Notes under the pieces: generated by a model
The model's database searches: none
The model's input: only the letters and a program-made list of their open reading frames with translations
What the model was told of the DNA's origin: nothing
Shown here: piece by piece, positions 27,158 to 38,332 of the stretch
Layout: the number at the start of each line of letters is the position of its first letter
How positions within the stretch are numbered: position 1 is the first letter of the stretch
DNA from: Ulota crispa
Taxonomy: Eukaryota; Streptophyta; Bryopsida; Orthotrichales; Orthotrichaceae
Reading direction: 5' to 3'
Length of the DNA: 64,000 bases
Assembly: GCA_963920765.1 (NCBI GenBank)
Contig: OY987246.1
Coordinates: forward strand, 8,558,501 to 8,622,500
Program-made: the position numbers and the translations under genes

Positions 27158-27931
27158 TTAACCCCCAAAGGACCAAAGAGCCCAATATGGCCAAAGGGGG
27201 TGCTTGGAGGTGTGAAAGTATACAAAAGAGGCATTTTTAGCTCAACTTTTAGTTTGCCACTCAAGTCCAAATGGAGTTGTTAGTTCAAGAATTTTAGTTG
27301 ATCGCCTTGTTGTTTCTTGAAGCGCCTCCTTTGCTCTAGATTCTACATGGAATATGGAAAATATTCTATTTTTCAACAATTAGGAGAAGAATGTCTTTAG
27401 GCAAACAAAGGGAGCGACTTAGAGAGCGGATGGGATGGGTGCTCTCATGTCTTGTATTGTACAAGGGAGAAGTTTGGTGATGTGTCACTTTTTTTTTTCT
27501 TGATTTGGGCAAGGTTTTTATAGCTCTAAAGTAAGGAGCTAGTGGAATCTAGCTACTTTGAGTGACCATAACTTTTGGAGTTTTTTCCATTTGTGGAGTT
27601 TTTTTTTTCCATCAAGTAGCAAGACACAATCTCCTGGGATCAACCATTAGGTAAATCTATTTTTTGAAAAAATATTGCATGAAAGTCCAAAATCCATATT
27701 TTGAACTCTTGCCCAAATTGGAAAACAAGAGATTTTGAACAGTGGGGATTTTGCAGATTTACATGGATTTGAAATCAAATCGGTTTAAAACATTTAATTT
27801 ATAGTTAGGTATAGAATGACCGGTTTGGATTATGTGATTACTTGTTCAACCTTCCAAAAAATTGGGGAATGTGTTGAAGGTTTTATGTTGGAGGTATGCT
27901 GAATTTTCTTAGCAAGACACTTAGGGGTTAA
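27158..27931 (-). mobile_element. CCCCTAA-family element, copy A (774 bp)
   Basis: It begins TTAACCCCCAAAGGACC and ends GTCTTGCT reversed (AGCAAGACACTTAGGGGTTAA). The interior is the reverse complement of the elements at 28725-29486 and 58973-59717 (shared GAGCCCAATATGGCC, CTTGAAGCGCC, CTTGATTTGGGC and AATCTCCTGGGATCAACC-like blocks). No transposase frame remains. This is a non-autonomous inverted-repeat transposon. Confidence 0.85.
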
Positions 27932-28724
27932 CTTCTAGTGTAAAAACGGGCCTTAACTCCTCAGCACCCATGTTGTTTTCACCAAAATCAGGGTTTTTGG
28001 AGAGACAACTTTGAAGCATTGTATCTTAGTCAATTTGATGATCCACAAAAAGCAACCATTGAAAATAGTGGAACACCTACTTAGAAAATGGCTTTCAAAT
28101 TTTGGGGACAATTGACCATGGGAGATGGGAGATTGTAACATTTGATCAAATAACATGTGATGACAAGACCTCATTTTTTGGTAGGTAGTTGCTATTTGAT
28201 AAACTTTACAAAATTCTATAAGCCCCTCATTTATCTTAAGTTTTGTGAGTAGCAAGATTAAATGTGAATGCACACTTGTAAATTATTAAAGATTGCACTT
28301 CTATTTATGTTAAGTTTTAGGGCTTCAAATTGCTATTGCACAAAAAACAATAATTGGCACAATTAGTGAGGGTTGCCACAATAAGGGTAAAAAATATGTT
28401 TGAACCCTTGGCAACAAACTTCCCGTTACCACAAAACACACACAAGGAAGCTTGCAAGGGATATTGATTGGTTGCAGCTTGTAAAACATTGTTTGCCACC
28501 ACGCCCCATATGATGTTTCACCCAATCAAATCTCTTGCAGCACTTGCAAAACATTTGGCTTTCCTCACCATTACTCCATTGACATGGACAACTTGAATGC
28601 CCTCATAATTGTAGTTTACAGAAAGATCAAAAAGTTAGATCCAGTGCCTCAAACAAGGCTTTGAAATCATGGGTGGCCAAATTTGAGGCACTCAAGGGTT
28701 AAACCTTGGGTTGAATTTCTATTA
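27932..28724. other. Spacer between two inverted copies of one element
   Basis: About 790 bases with no gene or repeat recognised, lying between copies A and B, which face each other. The A-spacer-B block as a whole could form a stem with arms of about 760 bases. Confidence 0.5.
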
Positions 28725-29486
28725 TAACCCCTAAGCGTCTTGCTAAGAAAATTTAGGATACCTCCAATATGGAACCTTCAGCACATTCCTCAAATTTTAG
28801 AAAGTTGAACAAGTTTTCACACAATCTAAACTGGTCATTCTATACCCAACTATTAGTCAAAAGTTTAAGGCTAGTCTGATTTCAAATCCAAGTAAATTTG
28901 CAAAATCCCCACCGTTGAGAATCTCATATTTATTAATTTAGGTAGCAATTCACAATATGAATTTTGGACTTTGATGTAATTTTTTCCCAAAGAAAAAAAT
29001 TACCTAATGGTTAATCCCATGAGACCATGTCTAGCTATACTTAATGGAAAAAAAACTCTTCAAATGGAAAAAAACTCCAAAGCTTATGGTCATTCAAAGT
29101 AAATAGCTTACTACTTTAGAGCTACACAAACCTTGCCCAATCAAGAGAAAAAAAAGTGACACATCAGCAACCTTCTCCCCTATACATGGGAGTGTGGGCC
29201 TCCAACCCATCCCATCCAAAATTCCCCCATCCACAATGCAATGTACAATGCCTATATACAATCCCACTAATAGTTTTAATATTAAAAATAGTAAATTCAA
29301 ATGTTTGGGTGCAAAATCTAGAGACTTCAAGGAACAATAAGCCAATCCAAAAATTTTAGATTTTTAGCTCCATTTGGACTTGAATGGCAAACCAAAAGTT
29401 GAGCATGCAATGCCTTTTTTGTCTACTTTTACACCTCCAAGAACCCCATTTTGTCATATTGGGCTCTTTGGTCCTTTAGGGGTTAA
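28725..29486 (+). mobile_element. CCCCTAA-family element, copy B (762 bp)
   Basis: It begins TAACCCCTAAGCGTCTTGC and ends GGTCCTTTAGGGGTTAA. It is homologous throughout to copy C (58973-59717) and in inverse to copy A. Its interior has an extra short stretch and several small indels compared with copy C. No coding content. Confidence 0.85.
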
Positions 29487-30331
29487 GAAGAGTCACACCT
29501 TCAAGATTGAAACTTCTATGAAGAATGAAAAACCGTGAAGTGGAAATAGGAGCCAACAAGAGCACTTTTTCATGAAGAAAGCGTGACTCCCCTTTTATGA
29601 ACAATGGAGAACATAGAACAAGTATACCTCAAAAATGGTGATGCAACAAAAAAGCAAGGTGCATTCACACATTCCACCAGGTCTTCAACTACAAGGAGGG
29701 TGAAAGCAAGAGCAAGAGACATGCATTGGTAAAAACTTCACTTGCTAAAACTTCTTCACGCCCATTCTTCTCCTCCAGAGGTGAAGGGGAAATCTTCTCG
29801 ATCTCTACAAAATGGGGCCTTCGCAAACCGAGAGACTGCCACATTCCCATTCTCTAAGAATGGGGTAAAAAAGGTGTGACTACCCCTATTGCAAGCAGTC
29901 CATTTCCGGGACCCAAGTCCCACCTACCAGGTGCCAAAACTTCCATAAAAGTGCTTGCTTCCAATGTATGAAGGAAATGCAAAGCAGGACGTCTCTCTAT
30001 CTCAAGCTTTTCAAACAAAATTTGAAAGAATTGAAATGGACTTGCAGCATCGAGAGAGCCAAGGCGCCCCCAAATCATCCTCACAGCCACCAAAGCTAAA
30101 ACCTTACCTGAAGACCGTCTCGGACACACAAATGCTCTCAAAACGGGACGACGACGACGACTACTAAACCCTAAAAACGCCGACCTCGTGCGGAGGGTGG
30201 GGACGATGTCAAGAGTCGGTTGGAGAGACTAACCCTAATCGAAGTATGTTACAGAAATCACCGACCTAAGCCACGATAATTCCTTCAAAATGAGCAGAGT
30301 GGTAATGATCCCGGACGCGCTCTTTTTCTGT
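29487..30331. other. Downstream flank of the DUF1997 gene
   Basis: No recognised gene. Two opposing frames of 70-95 codons (about 29854-30167) overlap each other, match nothing I know and are not supported further. A GAC triplet run at about 30147-30163 creates a short poly-Asp. Part of this may be the 3' UTR of the minus-strand gene ending at 30332. Confidence 0.35.
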
Positions 30332-31647
30332 CTAGAAGGGTTGGGGTTGGACAGATGATGGGACTGCCGGAGACAAAGCACACCAGGCGTCGTAATCGGC
30401 GATGATGCCCCGCAACAGAGCGCCCTCCATGGCGCCCAGAATGCGCTCCACCACCTGGTTGCCCACGCCCGTCAACAACCCCTCCGGGATGAGCGACAGC
30501 GGCACCGGCATATCCACCGCCACGCCGATGTTCACCCACCCTCCAAAGTCCCACACCTCCCCCTCCGACCTCCTCCTCGGATACACTCGCAGCTCCCCGT
30601 GCAGATTCAGCTGTAAATCCATGTTCCGGAACTGCTTCGGCAGTCCCGTCACGTCCAGAATGAGCTTGCTCGAGTCAATAATCAGCACCCCGTCATCGTG
30701 CACAACACTGCACAATCATCACCATGAATCGTTAGTACAACACCAGCAGGGTTTTTTTTGGGCTTTAAAAAGCCAGATAGCTACAAATAAAATAATTCAA
30801 GGATCAAGCTTATTCAAAAAATGAAGAATAAATAGTGTAATGGAGCCAGATGTTGCTCATCTAAATCTAGATACCTACCACGCATTAGAAAAAAGAATAT
30901 GTTGTTCTTTGTAGCCAGTCAACTTTCTAAGTTAGGAACTTAGACAGAAAACAACATGATCTTCATGCCATGTGGAGACATATTATTTGAAAATCAAGCC
31001 CGCCCTTAAATTAATGCCTCTTTTGTTATGCTTTTTTGGGTTTTTGACCCACATTTCATAAAATTCATTCTTGCAATATGAGTTTTTGATTTCACGAAAA
31101 TTCAGTCACAATCAACAAGCTCAAAGCGTAAATACTTGCAGCCCAATTTTGCACTTTAAGAAAAATCTCGTAGGGCCATATCTGCAACATTAAAAATCAC
31201 CATATGACCTGAGAACCTGCCGGTCCCAAACCCAAAAAAAAAACCGTCAGCACCAGAGTCGAGATGGATGGATCCCGAATCCCGAGATTGCGAGGCTGAC
31301 CTGACGTCGGTGTACGGGGTGGCGGAGAAATTGAAGAAGGTGATGGTGATGAGGCGCGCTTGCCACACCGAGTCGCCCAGGTACTTGATCCGCGCGGAGT
31401 CCGGGAAAGTGACGTTCACGATCCGCTCCGTCTGCTTCAGGTACTCCCCCGGGGGCAGTGATCGCTCTTGGAACGGGATGGACACCTCTTTCCGCCCCGT
31501 GAATCGCACCAGCTTCGCCGACACGGGTGGACACCTGGCGTGCGACAATGCAGCTGCGTTGTTATGGAGAAACGAGGGTGCCGGGGCTGAAATTGAATGG
31601 AACATTGGCCTCCGGAGTATCGCCTTGTTACACAGCGAGATTGCCAT
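30332..31647 (-). CDS. DUF1997 family protein, plastid-type
   Basis: Two exons, 31647-31301 and 30707-30332, joined in phase (115 codons plus 2 bases, then 1 base plus 125 codons) to give 240 aa. The first about 40 residues are rich in Ser/Ala and basic residues and poor in acidic ones, like a plastid transit peptide. The body carries VSIPFQERSLPPGEYLK, ITFFNFSATPYTDV, and in exon 2 WVNIGVAVDMPVPLSLIPE followed by GNQVVERILGAMEGALLRG. This is the pattern I know from DUF1997 proteins of cyanobacteria and plant plastids (Arabidopsis AT5G04440 type). Biochemical role unknown. Coding GC is much higher than the flanks, as in other genes of the window. Confidence 0.85.
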
Positions 31648-32365
31648 TGGAACCCTAAAGCTCTGGAACCCTAAAGCTCTGCAGCAAAATCATCATGCAC
31701 TCTCATCACCAGACACACCATCACGACAGCTTAACCTAAAACAGCAAGCTCGCAAGTGAGGGTGACAATCTTTCTAAACCCTAAATGCGGAGATCGAGAA
31801 GGAATGGCAATGAACCTGGAATTCTTAAGAGTGCCAGAGTGGTCGTCACCGTCGTCGTGTTAAGCTTAGCTCGTCGTGCCCGTGCGGAGCATGCTTTGCT
31901 TGGTTCCACGCGAGTGCAAGCTGCAATGGACGAGGCGCCGTTTCCAAGACAAGGGAGCGGTGATGGCGAAGATTGGAATGGATTGGATTGGATTGAAGCG
32001 TAAGCGTATTGCAGCGCACGGGCTTCCCAGCCAACGAGGAAGCCATTTTCCGAAAAGCCTGAAAAGTTTGTTGCCGTGAATGCAACAAGGAGCATGCGCT
32101 TTTTCAGAAGTTGTACAATGGAACGTGTCGCAGAGGAGATACAAGGAACACGGAAAGCCTCACGTCTAGGCTGCTGGCTCATGCTTGCTGCATGCATGGC
32201 TACGCTAGCCCTGGAGCTAGACCGCGTGGCCCCCCTATCGAAAGCCTCCTTTGCAGGCCTTCGAGTTTTGCCAGTTCCTGCATGGCAACAACCAACAAGA
32301 GGCTTTACCTTTCTCGCACTGGTTTGGTTTATTTTAGTAAAGGTAACGTTCCCATACGCGAGCAT
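31648..32365. other. Upstream region of the DUF1997 gene
   Basis: Relatively GC-rich DNA with several overlapping frames on both strands (31781-32446) but no splice-consistent or family-like protein. It includes a direct repeat CTAAAGCTCTGGAACC/CTAAAGCTCTGCAGC at about 31656-31683 beside the start codon. It probably holds the promoter and leader. Confidence 0.4.
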
Positions 32366-32614
32366 TTAGCCCCTGAACGCCCAGGCCAAATTCACTCAAA
32401 TCCATACCCTTGTGTATTTAGTTCAATAAAAGTATTACTTAAGTAGAGTTAAATAGCTTGAATTTTTTTTGAGTGGTAGTAAACACATGCTTAAAGGTAC
32501 ATGAAAAAGTACAAGTCCTTAAACTTTATCATTAAGAAGAGGATAAGAGTCAAACTTGAACTTTTTTGAAAACTGAGCCCCCCATTTTGGGGGGCTGGGG
32601 CGCTTAGGGGTTAA
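32366..32614. mobile_element. Short CCCCTAA-family MITE (249 bp)
   Basis: It begins TTAGCCCCTGAACGCCCAGG and ends GGGGCGCTTAGGGGTTAA; the two ends are imperfect inverted repeats of about 22 bases. This is the smallest member of the family in the window, and its interior is not shared with the 750-bp members. Confidence 0.75.
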
Positions 32615-32629
32615 GGGTTTTAGGGTACT

Positions 32630-32985
32630 CCAAGGTCATTGAAAATTCAGGATTTTATTTTTGTAAGGTTAGCCTTTCAACAAGTTATCATGGAGTGTAA
32701 TTTTGTGGAAAAATGTACTGTAGATTATTTTATATTAAAGGGCAAAGTTGTAGCTCATGGGGTCTCTAAAAGCAATTCTGCTAACATTGAAACTGCTTGG
32801 ATGTGTTCTTATAATGGCACTTGACAGTCCCAATCTCAACCTTCCCAAACCAACTTAGCAACTAACTTGTGGTAGGACTCACTTGTGCAAGTAGCATTCC
32901 CAACTCCACTTTGGGTTCAAGAGTGTACGATGAACACCTCAAATGTAGAGTGCAAAATTGAGAATGGGTATGTCTACCTTAGCAC
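32630..32985 (-). repeat. Dispersed repeat D, copy 2 (inverse of 25618-25935)
   Basis: Reverse complement resembles the copy at 25618: GGTAGACATACCCATTCTCA at its right edge and GGTTAGCCTTTCAACAAG at its left edge. Roughly three quarters of positions appear to agree by eye. It lies beside the 249-bp MITE. Confidence 0.75.
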
Positions 32986-33003
32986 TTGTTTGGTTTTCTA
33001 GTG

Positions 33004-33115
33004 AGGTAAGTACTCAAACTTTGTAAGAAACCTACTCAAGCTTCCTAAGGTACCTACTTGAACTTCATAAGGTACCTACTTGAACTTTGTAAGGTACCTA
33101 CTCAAACTTCAAGGT
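33004..33115. repeat. Short 22-bp tandem repeat
   Basis: About five copies of a unit close to AAGGTACCTACTTGAACTTT, partly diverged. It is unrelated in sequence to the 22-bp minisatellite at 25.2 kb. Confidence 0.75.
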
Positions 33116-34917
33116 AGCTTTATTATGCAAAACCTTCTTTCCTACAATCCAGAGCCAACAATCAAGTCTTGGGTAGTGTTTGGGTAGATTTGACATTTTG
33201 TGTATTGTCATCTAGTTGAAAATGCAAAAATAGCTGAAATTAAAACTAGTAAGTGAAATCTAGCCAAAAAGTTTCAGATAAACCAATCATAGTATATTGC
33301 ACTGCAAATATAGGAAATATTTAGTGCATGCCTGAGAAAATTTGGTTGAGAATGAGAAAATGTTGGAGTTTTAGTCAATGAAGCTCAAATTTCTTTGTGC
33401 ACGCTGCTTTTGACACTCATACCTTTGCACGTTCTTTTTCAATTGAGATATACAAACATTCTTTCTTGTAGTACATTTTTAGAAGATGTTGAAGGGTTCA
33501 CACTCATCTTTGACTGGTGCTCTTTGCACACAATCTAGAGTTTCGAAGCTTGGCGTATTTATTTTCAAAATTTGTGTTTCTTCCCTTCTGTACTTTTTCC
33601 CCGCAAAACATGTTAGATTTTTCACGGTGGTTTCAATTCTTGTTTTCATTTTTTTCCTTGATTTTTCACACAAGAAAATTCATGATTCTTGTTTTCTCAA
33701 GCAAGAAAGCCCAAACACGCCCTGCTAGATACCCAAAATGTGTTGGTTTTCTTGAGAAAAACACAAAATACATGATAAAACTATTATATGTGCAAGGAAA
33801 AACCCCTCTAGATTACTCTGTTTTTCCAAGGTTTGAAACAGACTTTTGATGGTCATTGGGCACCAAAGCATGATACCAAAAACCACCTTTTTCTAGTAAT
33901 TTTAAAAATGGGTTGTACAAAACAGGTCTTTGAAGATGAGCTAACTCTACTTAGTGTCTAATGTCTTTGACCAATTGCCTATACTATGCAACCTCAAGTT
34001 TGGAATTTGACATCAAACCAAAGCCCTTACACTAGTCCCTTGTTTAAAATATATCCATATACTTCCGTGGGTGCAAGCAATGCTATTTGCATTAAAATCT
34101 TCATTAGGTATCAGTTTGTTCAAAATAACTATGAGAAGAAAACATTGCTTTATAGAGTTCAAATATAGTTACGATCTTGTTGTAGTTTTGAGAAGTATTC
34201 ATCCGCCTTCATTTCCACAAGGTGGAATGAAATAAAATTGGTTGAAGGACCTACGAAAGAATATTAATCATCCCTTTGGAACAAAATTTGAGATGCTTTC
34301 AACTAATTATTAACTTACAACTTCAACTTACATCTCAAACTTGGCAAGAAGAGGAAAGCAACTGATTTTTGCATGCCCTTCATGTAAACAAATAGCTAGA
34401 TTTTTCTTATATTAATAAAAAACAAGAAAAACATTGACTCAAGCATGGCTACAGGGAATGCAAATGTTCTCTAAAAAAATGGTCCGACTTGGAAAAAAAC
34501 ACTTCTTCCGGTGCCAATACTTATGCAGTTCAGATACAGGGCCAATGCGTTCAACAAACTTGAGGCAAATCCAAAGCAGAAAACTCAAGGGTCGTATTAT
34601 ACAGAACTTTCCACGGCCACATTTTACATGAACTATGATTGATAGGCACTCCTGCAGTTGCGTCCGTTAAAAGCCAAGAGAAAATACAACTTGCACCAAA
34701 CATATGTTCACTTCTCACATTAAGAAACCACAGTGAATGAATTTCACTGCCTCAAAATATTTGCACACCGGCCTTGTATAATAAGTGCAGACGATGAAAC
34801 TATCATACTTACAAATAGTTGTAATTACGGAGACATCTTGGGAGGGGCTAAGAACAGGAATCGTGATACCTACAGGGATGTACAACAACGAGAATTGTTG
34901 AGTTAAAAGGGCAAATA
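33116..34917. other. Intergenic spacer, nothing recognised
   Basis: AT-rich sequence. Frames of 60-110 codons at 33479-33849 are Phe-rich readings of T-rich DNA on both strands and look random. The last few hundred bases probably include the 3' UTR of the minus-strand gene ending at 34918. Confidence 0.4.
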
Positions 34918-36537
34918 CTACCGAGCGCTCTTCCGCTTGTGTTTTTCACCTCGTCCACCTCCACGTCCAGGATTCCGTATGAGTTGAATTGGACGAACCG
35001 GTTGTGCATGCGCAACGCTAGCACTGGTTCCGGACGTGGACTGCGTAGGAGTGCCTTCGCTTCCAGATCCGGACTGTCCACTTCCCTACACAGGCCCCGT
35101 GTTGTTCAGATCAGTACAAGCATTCTACTAACAAATTTCATAACCTGTTCACAAGAGATTGGTGACGTACAAGAGTCTCACAAACTTGAAAAAATCAAGG
35201 GAAAATTTCATGGATACCCCTGAAGTTTGCAATATTTTCATAGGTACCCTTGCTTTTTCAGAAATTTCAAAAATACCCTTGGACCAAAAAATTTAGGCAT
35301 TTGTTTTGTTGTGCATGCCACTTCCCTTCTTCTTTATGCGCAAGCATAACAAGAAAGAAGTAGTGTGCACACAAAGGGAAAAGGAAGTGACATGCATAAC
35401 AAAATAAACGCCTAATTTTTTTGGTCCAAGGGTATTTGTGATATTTCTGAAAATGCAGGGGTATCTATGGAAATATTGCTAACATCAAGGGTATCCATGA
35501 AATTTTCCCAAAAATCAATAAGACTAGTGTAAATTTCCAAGGCAGACTGCAAAAAAGTTCCCCTCAATTCAGGTGTTTCATTTCCAACCTAAACCTCTAT
35601 GACAACATTCCAGACGGATGCCTCTACTGTTCAGTAAAAGTGTCTGGGCAAAGCCACTGGCCTACTGATGTTGGAACCATAGAATATACGAGAGAATTAT
35701 TTTGCTTACATGGTCACCAGCAAGTGTGGGTAAGTTGGGACGATGCCCTAAAGCCTGAAAATCACCAACCTCCGAAGGTCCTCGACCTGCAAAACGTGAA
35801 CACATCTCAAAACCTAAACTCCTTTCAGTGACAGTGGGATGAAAATGTGTGAACAGAACTGTTTGTTACATATCGGTCTTGTTGGTTAAGTTGATTTAAG
35901 GGAAAATTTTATGGATACCCCTGAAGTTTGCCATATTTGAATAGAATCCCCTGCCTTTTCAGAAATTGCACTAATATCCTTGGACCATAATTTTCAGGCG
36001 TTTGGTTTGTTTATGAACGCTACTTCCTTCATGACCAATGTTAAAGCAAGGAGTGCAATAGAATGGAAAAGAAGCAACGTGCACACATGAGAGAAAAAAG
36101 TGACATGCACAAGAGAACCAACGCCTGAAAATTATGGTTTGTGCAATTTCTGAAAAACCAGGGGTATCTATACAAACATGGCAAACTTCAGGGGTATCCA
36201 TACAATTTTCCCTTGATTTAAAACGTCAAGTGCTGGCTGATGTATAACCTGGATTCAGCATCTACGACTGCGGGTTAAGTAAGGAGGACAAAAGGATTCC
36301 AAGCCACTAAGAGCAAGATATGAAAGGGGGAGTAGTACGTGATTTTTTGGCAGGAGGAACAGCTGGTTCTTTTTCTGTTTCGCGTTTTGACTTCTTCACA
36401 AGCTCGAGAAGCTCTTGATCACTCTCCGGAGTGGTGCTGTTGAGAAGCTCAACGGCACGGTTGAACACACGCACAAGGTCTTGTGTCCCAGCGTACCGTG
36501 CTCCCATCTCCTTCCCTTTCGCCACGGCTTCCCTCAT
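34918..36537 (-). CDS. Unrecognised 147-aa protein with basic Gly/Arg-rich tail
   Basis: Three exons with matching phases: 36537-36339, 35786-35710, 35085-34918. The first 55 residues look helical and charged (MREAVAKGKEMGARYAGTQD followed by LVRVFNRAVELLN). A cluster of Lys/Arg follows (PPAKKSRRG), then Gly/Ser/Thr-rich linker, and the end is RNPGRGGGRGEKHKRKSAR. The two basic clusters resemble nuclear-localisation or nucleic-acid-binding tails. I do not recognise a family. The ATG is preceded by an acceptor-like TTGTGCAG at about 36612, so a 5' UTR intron is likely. Each of its two introns contains one copy of the same 310-bp hairpin MITE. It lies 360 bases downstream of the WASHC3-like gene on the same strand, so a shared transcript is possible. 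Confidence 0.65.
35199..35509. mobile_element. Hairpin MITE in an intron, copy 1
   Basis: It begins GGGAAAATTTCATGGATACC and ends GGTATCCATGAAATTTTCCC. Nearly the whole element is one long inverted repeat (arms about 130 bases) around a short centre near 35345. Second copy at 35900-36212. Confidence 0.9.
35900..36212. mobile_element. Hairpin MITE in an intron, copy 2
   Basis: It begins GGGAAAATTTTATGGATACC and ends GGTATCCATACAATTTTCCC. It shares arms and motifs (CCTTGGACCA, AGGCGTTTG/ACGCCTGAAA) with the copy at 35199-35509. The two copies bracket the 77-base exon 35710-35786. Confidence 0.9.
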
Positions 36538-36896
36538 CGTGACTCCGGTTCACCCGCAAGTATTGAAATCAAGCTGTCAATGCCTCAATGATGTCCTATT
36601 CAGATACTTTCCCTGCACAATCCAGTAAAAAAAATATTAGTTCTGACGAAATGCGGCTTATGTTGCATAATATTTCGGTCACGCTTCTGATGCCTCATTA
36701 ATCATACAAGCTATGCGAACTCCAAAAGAATCAAGGATTCAGGAATCGAATTGCCGATTTCATTGATCACACTGTGAAAGAGGTCCTTCGGATGAGTCCA
36801 AATTTTATACCACCAAAATCAGTAAAGAGCGTTGCAACAAAAGTTGTATCAATATTCTCTGTTTTTATAAAAAGACAAAAGAAAGTCTACATATGA

Positions 36897-37990
36897 CTAA
36901 CGCAAATCTGCTGCAGAAAAATGTGAAGCCCAACTCGGGTTTAGGGATAGGTCAGGCTGTTCATTCTGTTCCACTGTAGCCTATCCAGAAGCTGCAAAAG
37001 AATTAGAGTTAAACAAGCGATCATCCAGGACAGTCTAAAGAAATCAAAAGTTACGGTAGAAATGTTCAAAAACAGCACTACATAAATCCCTTATAGAAGA
37101 AAGAAATTTACCAGCTTCACCCCCCGACCGAGCAACACTTTCCAGCTTGGATTCCAAGAGTGTAGTCGTTGATTCCAAACGTAGTATTCTCCTGCAACAG
37201 TAGGCAAACTCAGAGACCAGACTTTTGCAAATACACGATACATTCCAAATCAAACCAGCATGGCGAAAAGACACTTTCACAGCAACACCATAGCTACTAC
37301 TACATCTGCCACCCAGTCACAACCAGCGCGACATATTCACAAAGCAATGTCCCTCAAAAGGAGCAAACCATCAAATGAGCACGTACAAACGTTCCCATCT
37401 GACGAGAAATAAAGAGAAGAGATTCAAAGAGCAAACCCAAACAAATTTGTTCTACGGCATCGGACGTCAAAGTACTCCACTGAAGTTTTCTGAGAGATGA
37501 AGAAGCACATATAAAGACTAAAGGGAACTGCTCTCTGGCGCAAAACTACGCACAACGAGAGAAAGGTTTTGAGCGGAGAACTCACAGGTGCACATCGGCC
37601 AGTTTATCTTCACACACTGCAGAGAAGTTGTTGAGCAGTAGGACCGTATGTGCAATGAAAGTGTTGACCTATTCCGGAACAGTATCAAGTGCGAGTTAGC
37701 AAAAGGCAACAACACGTCGGCTATCAGACTCTAAGACTTTTGTAACCCTAAAAAGTTTAATTACCAGAACAGTTCAATATGGAAGTGGTAAGGCTGAAGT
37801 AAAACTTGGCAGACTTCAATACTGATACACAGACACTATCTAGCGACTTGTCCTGCAATGGTGCAAACAATTTCTGTTGACATATACTGGCAGGTTGAAC
37901 ACGGTACACAACGGATGCACAGCACAGATTAAAATGGAATAGGGCGGTAGGAGACAAACATACCAGAAACACGGTTCTATTATCAGCCAT
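36897..37990 (-). CDS. WASHC3/CCDC53-like protein, short form
   Basis: Four exons joined in phase: 37990-37964, 37668-37586, 37191-37112, 36973-36897, giving 88 aa. Residues 5-60 (NRTVFLVNTFIAHTVLLLNN, then FSAVCEDKLADVHLRI, then a leucine-heptad stretch) line up with the N-terminal coiled coil of WASH complex subunit 3 (human KRTVAFLNQFVVHTVQFLNR and CEEKLADLSLRI). WASHC3 is a small coiled-coil subunit of the endosomal Arp2/3-activating WASH complex. The conserved C-terminal block of animal WASHC3 is missing; the last 25 residues are unlike it. BRICK1 of the SCAR complex has a similar shape but fits less well. Exon 4 is the weakest part of the model. The duplicated JMJ30 promoter lies 740 bases upstream in the same orientation. 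Confidence 0.7.
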
Positions 37991-38332
37991 AACACGCCTG
38001 CTTAATCGTCTGACCGCAGGCACACCGGCAAAAAAGTTCCGCTTATGTGGTTGTGAGCTGAAAAGTTGAAAGCTCTAGCGACGAACAACTACAACCGCAC
38101 CTGAATAGTCACAGAAGTTGAGGAACGAAATACAATTAGGCAATATCTACATTCATTACATACACGTGCTGAAACAGTTCCCATCGATAAAAATTTGTAC
38201 CATAGATGTGTCGAGGTTGTTCCACTTCTTTAGTAAGCAATATAGACGACTCAGAACTTAGTATGGAAGAGAGTCTGATAAATTGTTATAAAAAGTTATC
38301 AACTGTTGATGTAAAAGAACTAGGTTTGTTTT
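37991..38332 (-). other. Leader region of the WASHC3-like gene
   Basis: Contains an acceptor-like CTTTTCAG at about 38055-38062 (read on the minus strand) just ahead of the start codon, which would let an upstream leader exon be spliced on. No coding sequence seen. Confidence 0.4.

Noticed and set aside
29854-30167. Overlapping opposite-strand frames of 70-95 codons downstream of the DUF1997 gene
   Set aside because: Neither matches a family, they overlap each other, and there is no splice evidence.
32076-32446. Plus-strand frames of about 100 codons upstream of the DUF1997 gene
   Set aside because: They overlap frames of equal length on the other strand, run into a MITE and resemble no protein.
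33479-33849. Phe-rich frames on both strands
   Set aside because: Random readings of T-rich DNA, no splice pattern.
37757-37852. Possible extra exon of the WASHC3-like gene (DKSLDSVCVSVLKSAKFYFS)
   Set aside because: It has an acceptor and a donor, but including it breaks the match to WASHC3, whereas joining 37964 directly to 37668 keeps the family motif RTV.FL followed by HTV in phase.
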